This document shows, piece by piece, positions 15,901-24,900 of a stretch of 28,341 nt of DNA (within the stretch, counting starts at the first letter, position 1; the number at the start of each line of letters is the position of its first letter). Both the position numbers and the translations under genes were made by a program. The notes beneath the pieces are model-generated. The model was not told where the DNA came from and did no database searches. It saw nothing but the letters and a program-made list of their open reading frames with translations. Source of the DNA: Stramenopiles sp. TOSAG23-3 (Eukaryota > Sar); contig LT642157.1 of the NCBI GenBank assembly GCA_900128585.1, positions 1 to 28,341 on the forward strand, given 5' to 3'.

Positions 15901-18900
15901 ATAGCTTAAACCAGGGCGAGTTCGAACTTTTGTTACAAAAAAAATCCCAAAAGGATTTAAAATCTATGGTTTTTGGTATTTTAGGCTCCGATGACTCCAC
16001 GTTTGATAATGTTTTGGAAATCGCAGCAGAGATATGCACGTCTTCCTTGGAATTGTTCGTACCTGGTTGGGAGGAGAAAATTAATTTATTGTGTCAAATT
16101 ATGCAACCGTCCATGGATTATTCTGAAAACAATAAGCTGAAGTTTACTCTGAAAAAGGAAGCTCATGTCCTTGTCGGAAAGAGCTTATTTTCTCGTTGCA
16201 ATGAGCTTGAAATGGTTATGTCTCTGTTTTCACACGTGGAAGAAAGTCTATCTCATGAAAACACGTCCATCGAAACCGAAACCGTCTTGAATAATTTTTT
16301 AAATGCAATTTTGCATCGACTACTAGACGATTTCAAAAGTCACTTAGATTTATGCTCAGCCGATGGCCCAGTCCCGACATTATCGTCAGAAGCCAGAGAC
16401 GTTATAGGGTTTATGCATCTCGTATATTGCTACTTCATGTCATTGACTGCAGAACCGTTTGATTTTGAGAACCGTCTCTGCCAGTTACTGGTGAAACACA
16501 TGTCATTGTTTTTTCGTGAATGCGCGACAGCGATACAGTTGGGGATCGTGTCTAGCGACGGAAGTGAAAATATAGAAAACGCCGTCTCCATTATTGGCCT
16601 ATTTTTTGGAAAGTTGTGGTACCAAAGCATTGTTTATTGCTCCTCTTTTGCCCACAACGCAGAAGCGGCCGATATTTTAGTCGCACCCTGCGTAGACCTT
16701 TCTACCACTGTATTAGGCTTTTTCACGAAGATCTCGAAGGAAACTGCTAAGAACTTAGTAGAGTCTTGCCTGCAGACCAACGATAACGTAGCAGTAGCTG
16801 GGTTTCCCTACACGCTCGGACCAGCAGATGATCTGCCAGACCAGGCGACATGGGGCACATCGTATGCTCTGATGGATTACCCGGCTACATCGAGCGGAAA
16901 CATCACTACCGTGCATGCACGGTTTGGTTCATTGCCACAAGGGAATCGCACCGAATGTTTATACGTGAGAATCTTTGAAAGGGTACAAGATTCAACATCA
17001 AATTTCAAATTTCTTCGAGAGCAGAAAGTTGAAATAAACCGAACTTCTGTCGCCCTTGATGCTATAATAGAGCTGCCTGTATCATCTGGGGGCATCATCA
17101 TCAATGAAGGCGAGTTTCCAGCTTTGTACAACCCGAAAGGGAGCCTTAACATTCGAACGAGAAAGCTAGGAGCACCGCAGCGAACAATTTACTACACCTC
17201 TGGGTCAACCAAGAAACACGGCATTGGAGATACAGTATCGTTCACAAGCTATTCCAACAAAGACAACCGCGGGGCCCTGTTGCCAGGCTGGTACGCAGTA
17301 GTTGAAGCGCCCATGGGTCTCCAGGCCATTTCAAACACTGGAAGTGGCGAGAAGAAGAAAAACCCAAGAGAGCCAAGAGAAGGAAAAGTACGGATGGAGT
17401 ACAAGTACATTTACCAGTTCGCTCGCTTTCAGTCATGGTTAGCATCAAAATTAGCGTCCACATTGATCAAGGGGTCTACGAGCAAAAAAATCGAGAAAGA
17501 AAATGAGCCTTGGCTTTCCTCATCAGTGTTTAACGGTAACTTTAAATTGCCAAATGATCCAATGGCTGCACCAATGCTGAGAAGAAGTGCTTCTTCACTA
17601 GAAGAGGAGGGTTCGTTTTTAGAAGACTTTACGCAAGGGAAGACGTCATGCGTGTTGCTAAAAAAGCTCGAGGAAGGTTACTCACCAAATATGTACATGA
17701 AAATGTTGCGCCGAAAAGGTGGTGAAGTTGTTGACGAATCTCTCCGTAGCTGCTTTTTAGCCATCGCATCGCAAGTAAATTTATTTGAAAAAGCGTTGGC
17801 TTTTGAAGTTTGTGCCCAAGGAGACGACGATGCCCCAGAAGAATTATTAGAGTTGTGGTCTTTTGTTCAAGAGAAACGACAGTGGTTTATTAGAGAGCAC
17901 GAGCAGCTTGCAGGCACCACATACGAAACTATTTGTGCCGAGGTAAAAAAACGAGTTAACTTGTTGTCGCATATAATTCCCAATAATTCCCCAGCTACCC
18001 CTGAAGGTTCCCCGCAACGATCTATGAGGCACCAGTTCGGAAGTGCCAGGAAGGATAGCCCTCGGTGGGAGGCAGTTGAAAGAAGTTTGCATGAGAGGAA
18101 TGAATTGAGCAAAATGTTGCAAGAGAGGTCATACTTATTGAGCGAGAAAAAAATTGACGAAGAACCGAGAGACACAGTCGTACGATTCCTTTTGTCAAGT
18201 GCAAATTCCACGGAGATTGAAGAGAGCCTGTCAATGAGCAGGGTAAGGGCACGACGGAGAATCTCTGGCTTTAAGCAAATGACCGACTTGATCGAACAGG
18301 TTGTATTTGACAATTTAAGCGACCCGTTTAATTCAGGCCCAGGAAAATTAGGGGACCTCGGCAATTTAGTGGCTTCATCAATACTTCAAAACTGCAGTCA
18401 GAGTATCGTCGTTTTTGAGAAAGAAGGAAATGGTTATGTCATAAAACCATGGTCCATTCATGATGCGATCAAAGGATGTGGGGCCCGGTACAAGAAAGAA
18501 GTGGTGACTTCTCATGTTAAGTTCTGTCGCACTCTCATAAGCGTCTTGAAGAGACCGGTCGAGAAAGAAGATAGCGTTTCAGTGCGTGCAACAAAGCATT
18601 TATGCGTCAAAAGCCTGTGTGTTAAATACTCATTCGATGATAAAGGCAGGGTTTTGGCAAGCAATCTCACTGGGGCCCTGAAATCGCTGTTGCAGCCCCA
18701 TTCATTACTAGGCTCTGGTAAGTCGGGGGATAAATCGAAAAAAGAGGGCTGGAAAATTACTCCAATCACCCCTGTTGCGCATAGTTTGTACGAGTTTTTA
18801 GTCTTCTCTACTATAGCGCTGGAGGATGTTTTGCTCGGAAACTTTTTGATTGATTTGTTTGGACTATTGGCTGCCCACCTCGATGGAATGCTGTCCATGT

Positions 18901-21900
18901 TGCAAAGTGTCGAAAGCTCCGAGAATGAAGCACTCCCGATGCAGCGGAACCAGTACAATTATTTGGAGAATATGCCCGTTCGATTGGGTAGAAGATCTAC
19001 GGTCGTGGGGCTTGTAATCCCACGGCCACCTAGTTTGGACGCATCATTTTCTGTTGCTATGAACGTTTACTTTGATGATTTTGATCGCAGTTGCAATATA
19101 CTTCTGTTCAAACGAGGGAACTTCCATAAATGTACCGAAAATAACGAATCGCAAGCCCTTGCGTATGTGAACAAAGACACAAAAAAAATTCATTTTATTA
19201 CCAAAATTCGAAGAGCGCAAAATGTTGATGAAGCGCAGGTAATTACCGACGAACCTATAACTGCAAAGGAATGGCACTCTTTGCTTTTCTTGCGAATTTT
19301 CAGCCAAAGTGGCAAAGATGGACTGCACATAATAATGGACGGAAAGTATTGTGGTAGTTCTACTGGGAAATTTGACCCTGAAGCATTGGGCGAGGTCATT
19401 AGGTTGGCTGAAGTCGCAACAGAACAAAAAGGATCCTTTTTACCACTGTATTTAGGTTTGCCCCCAGTGCCCCCGCATTACATCGCTTCATCTACCGCGT
19501 CAACAATATCTGAAAAATATCTTCAAAACCACGAAAAAATTTCATTCCAAGGAACAATTGCGTCTGTTAGCATTTCCACTGATGCAAAACAAATGCTTAA
19601 GTCGTTTCATGAAGCTAAAGATTCAAAAAAAAGCTTTGAGGACTATGGGAAGATATGTGATACACACAAAGAATTGGAGTGGACCCTGGATACATTGTAT
19701 AAGTGCACGCAAATTGAAAAGGCGAAAGATATAGTTTCTAGACCACGAACGGTCCAGTCTCTGCTCTCAATCCTTCTTGGAGTATTTGATGCCCGTGAAA
19801 TCACCGCACAAAAAGGGGAGTCTCACCGTTTTGATAGTATTAGTTCTTCCTCTCCAGCGAATAAACTACAGGCTGCTCGAGTTCTTGGGGCGTTATTGAA
19901 AAACATTGATCCGGAGAAAATTGCTGCCGATCAATATATCAGTAGTTACTGGACCCCTGAAAATATTGTTGAATCATTGTTTCAGCTCTATCAACATTTG
20001 GATTGCATTGTCATGGATTCAGAATTTAACTCTGCCTCCATATGGTGTTCAGCTAGGTACTCGTCAATGCTTATGTTTGAACTCGGTAGTATATTTCATT
20101 CCTTGGCTCTTAATGAGCAGTGGGCGACAATAGTTATTGAGCACGTCTGCAAAGAGGCAGAGGGGGCACTGTCTTTGGTCAGGGCGTTCAAAAATAATGC
20201 TGAAATGGTGTCAGAAAGAAAAACAAATGCCGTATGGAGGGTCTTGAGTGCATTGCAGTTGTTATGCGGCGCCCCTAGCACATTCCGTATTGGCGCGAGG
20301 GTCAAAATTAAGGGGGATAGCAAAGGATCGAAAGTACCACTGAATAGAAGTGGGCTCATAGTTAGCTTGTCTGAACATGACAATTCGGCATCCATCTTGT
20401 TATCAGATGGAGAAATGGCCGAAGATATCCCTCTTGACCAGCTGCTCCCTGTTCCCTCGCAAGAATGGTTGGCTGGAGGATGCACATCGCACAGACTATC
20501 TCGTGTGCTTCAGTGTATCTTGCCTCTTGTTCGGGCTGCTGCAGACGAAGGAAATGTTTCTCTAATTTTTGCAACTCTGCAGTATCGCGTTATGCACCTG
20601 CTCACTATTTTTGTCGAGCTCGTTCCGTCTGCTCATGAAATATTGCTTTCGGATAGTCGCCGTATCACAGAAGTGCTTGACATCGCAAGCCAAATCATGA
20701 TGATAAACGGCGAATTTGGAATTTTTTCAGATTTGTGTCAAAAAATGGAGGGTCTTCGATTGCTCATGCGAGATGTAAATTTGAACGCTGAGGAGGTCTT
20801 TCAGTCTTCTCTTGGGCTGGATGTATCCGAAGGTAAAAAAGCAGAGGATCGAAAGCCTTTCAGTATCAAATCAGTATCTCCCCTGATCAATGTTGGTAAT
20901 GTTGTTGTGAATCCCACTTATTCTCTGCAGGAAAATATTGGTGATGAGTGGGAATGTGCTCAATGCCAAACGCCAAACCCGGTTGAGCTGGACAATTGTG
21001 AAATGTGCGATTACGATAGACCAAAGGCAGGTGTAATTATTGGAGAGCGATGGCCACAAGACTCTTCAATGGACTTATTTCATATACCTTGTCTCAGTAA
21101 GTTGAAGTATAGCACGCAAGCCGCTGCTCGAGAATTGGCGAAGGGCTATGGAGTTGTTTGGCAAGGGCAAGCAAGCTTATCTCGTACAATTAAATCCCAA
21201 GTGACCAGCTCGTTTTCTTTTACAGTGAAGAATTTGCCACACATCGGTAACGCTATCGTACGCGCTGGATTTGTTGAAGAAATCGACGAGGAAATTGAAG
21301 TAGGGGGAGTGGGGAAAATGTTTGGTTGGTGCAGTGACGGTTCGGTTTTGAAACCCTCTCAAAGTAAAGTTGTGACATCAAAAAACCACGAGCTGAAAGT
21401 GGTTTATATCAGTACGCCTTCTGAGCCAAGTTATGGTCAGGAGCAGGCAGTTACACGAGAAGGCCCCGCCGGACCGTTTTTATGTTCTGTAAAAAAGTAT
21501 TTTCCGACTTGGGCCCTCGAAGACATCAGGCTATTGAATGGAAAATGGTACTACGAGGTGGAAGTGGTCGGGGACCCAAAATCAAGCTGCCCGCAGATAG
21601 GGTGGTCAGATCCTCAGCACACACACTTTGATGGGTCCTCCCTAGGTATAGGTGATTGCAATCACAGCTGGGGTGTCGATGGTTTACGAAGGAAAGCATG
21701 GAATGGAGATAACTCTCTACAACCGTATGGAAAGATATGGAAGAATGGAGACCGTATAGGCTGTGCAATAGATATTGATGGAAAAACTATGGGGTTCTAT
21801 GTGAACAATGAATATCAGGGGACGGCATTCACACATTGCAATTTTGATGGGGGAGTATATCCCGCGTTTACTTTAAGTGGCGAAGGAAAAATGAAAATCA

Positions 21901-24900
21901 AGGTTTATTTTGGTGGAAGCGCCGATTTGAAATACGATCCCCCTAGTGGTTATTTGCAGATATATGAGTACTTTAATTTGGCTAAAGAAAAGCGCGACAA
22001 AGTTACTGCCCAGTGGAATGATATTCCTGCATTCATGGCTAAAAAGAATGTTACTTACATGAAGTCCAACATTATATTTAGCAGGAACGACAAATCGCCG
22101 GGAACTGAAAACGCAAATAATGTTACTGGCAGTACAGATAATACAATGAACCAACCGTCAAATGAAAGCGAAAGTAAAGTGGCTGTTCGCGCAAGCCAAA
22201 GCCCTTTGGATAAAGACACTTTGTGCGAACCTTACCCGAGTGCAGGTTGTATTGACCCCGCTTCTAGTGTATTTATTGATGAGGGGATGGTGGAATCTCT
22301 AAACACCAGCTCAAAGACGAGCAATGCAGCCCAATGGAACCAAGGAAGCGTAATCACAATTACGCGCAAGTACGACTCTGATCAGATTGCCATTTTTCTC
22401 GAGAACAAACTGGTGCATGAAATATCGAATATTCCGCAAACTTTTATGCACCCGTTCATTCAAATATCAGGAGCTGGTGTTGCTGTGCAATTGGAAAACG
22501 AACATGACTTATCTTCTGAAAAATATGGCAAATATTCTTCCTGGACTCTGGAAAGCGCAATATCAAATGAAACAGTTTACTTCGGAACTCTTCATTCCGA
22601 AGATGGCAAGTTTGTTCATCTTGTGCGACTGTTCATTCGATCCGAGAGCAGAGAAAGACCCGCAGTGTTCAACGGGAATATGACGTTTGTAGACTTGCAC
22701 CACGAGGTCAGCGTTCATGGGGAAATTGTTGGAAATGATATTCGTCTATTTTCTTACATTGTGGACCCTGATGATAAATTAGAAAGGTGCACGTATTTTC
22801 TAAAAATCTCCCCGAATGCGCCTGGAAGACTATCGGGAGTCTCAAAAGATGGCAGCTCAGTGATGATTTTGCAAAAAGATTTTGGAACAGCTTTAAGCTT
22901 CAAAGACCCAGGGAGTCATTTTGTAATGGGAGCATTGTCAGCTTCAGATACCTCTCCAAGATTTACATGCGAACTATGGGCGAAATTTGATTCCCCAGAG
23001 ACAAGTAATGGTAACATTATATGCTGTTATTCTGCAAAATCTCAACTTCCCGAATTTGCGCTTGTCAAGAACGCTTCGACTTACAGTCTTGTAGACCGCA
23101 AAAAAACTGGGCACAGGAGAACGATTTTAACTGCCCATGTTAGCGACATGGAGTATGGCACTTGGAACCATCTTGCATTTTCTGTCTGCCGCGCCCGCAC
23201 CCAAGATTGGGGCGAGGCCATATTATCAAGTGAGGGATGCAGGTTATTAGAAAAAAAAGATTTTATGGAACTATCTGGCATGGATTCTGAACGAGAATAC
23301 AACGGCAAGGACCCTAACTTGGCCTTTGATACGATTTTTTCATTTGACATTGTTAGTGTTGATGATCAAGGCTTTATCTGGATGGGTTTAAGGGGAGTAC
23401 CGGAAGGCCAGGACGAGGAAGAAACGAAAACGGACCACGTCAGACAAGACACGTACCGTTTTAGCAGTAGTGGAAAATTCGAAAAGAATGGAAATCGACT
23501 ATATTCTGGAGATCGCTTGAAGGCGGGAGACAACGTAACTTTGTTTTATGATGAGAATACTATAATAGTATTCAAAAATGGGAAAAAAGTTTGTTCGTGT
23601 AAAGCACCGTTTTCAGGCAAAACCCAATCATTCATTACTATGAGTGGCCAAGGAAGCAAAATACGAGTGCCCACCCATGCGGGCGGCCTAAAGATACCCT
23701 ATCGGAGCGTTTGGTCTTTTTACAACAATGGAGAACTGCTGTCCCAAGGTATTTCTTCACGATGTCATAATCTAACCGGGCAGTGGGTCGTAGGCGATGC
23801 CCGACTCAGCGAAACCCGATTGCAGTGTAGCGTGAGTGAAATTCGAATGTGGGATAAATGTTTGTCGGTCATGGAGTTAAAGCGGCTGTCGAAAGTTTCA
23901 TTCCCTACGAGTAAACCGATGGATAAACTGATAGGGTGGTGGCCGTTGGTGATTGGATATGGAAACATTGCATATGATGTTCGTAGGGGACGCCACGGCC
24001 TTTTGTACAACCCAACGTGGAAAAAAACGACTGGTTTAAAAAAAGAATTCTCACCGGAACCTTTGTTTTGGAGCTTAAATAATTGTCACGACAAGCTCAA
24101 AGTTGACCCTATGGATGCATCTCGAATTTGTAAATCTAGCAGCGCAGTCGTTGGTCACACAGGCATGTGCAAAACTCCAATCAATGTTGGAAAATTTCAG
24201 TTTAATATCGAAGTAAAGAAATTGAAAAATTATGCATACATTGGCGTTGCCAGTGAGAAAATGTCAAAAACACTCAGTTCGTACATAGGGCAGACAGACG
24301 AAAGTTGGGGCCTTTACTCGAACGGTGATTGCTGTCACGACGCGGTGCGGTCACAGACTAAATGCAAAAAATTCTCTAGCGGCGATTTGGTGACTGTTTT
24401 CGTGGATACTATCCTAGGAACAATTACGTGGGCTGTAAACGGTGAGACCGTCGGTTTTAAGTATTCCAATCTTCGTGGGAAAACCGTATTCCCTGCGGTT
24501 ACCCTGTTTTACAGTGAGGATGAAATGGTGATTTCGCGGAACAGTATAGATGATACTGTGGACGATATTCACTCCACTATTCCACAAGTTTCTCAGGAAT
24601 TGACCACCGCACTATCATACTTCGAAACTGAAGGAAATGCAATGAACCCTTTATTGCAAGAATTGGATTTTGATTCTTTCAAGTATGGTACAGTAAAGCG
24701 AAAGAGCGAATCTGAGAGCCCTAAAGAGGAGTCCAAAATCTCCCCGGTTTTACTGGGCGACATAGGGGATCAATGTGCAGCACCAATGTCAGAAAAATAC
24801 GATGGCTCATTTGATGAGCAGAAAAATGGCAACAGAAATAATGCTCAGTTATGCGAAGGAGCGCAGCGAACTGTCTGTGTGCAAGGTCCTATGTGGCGTT

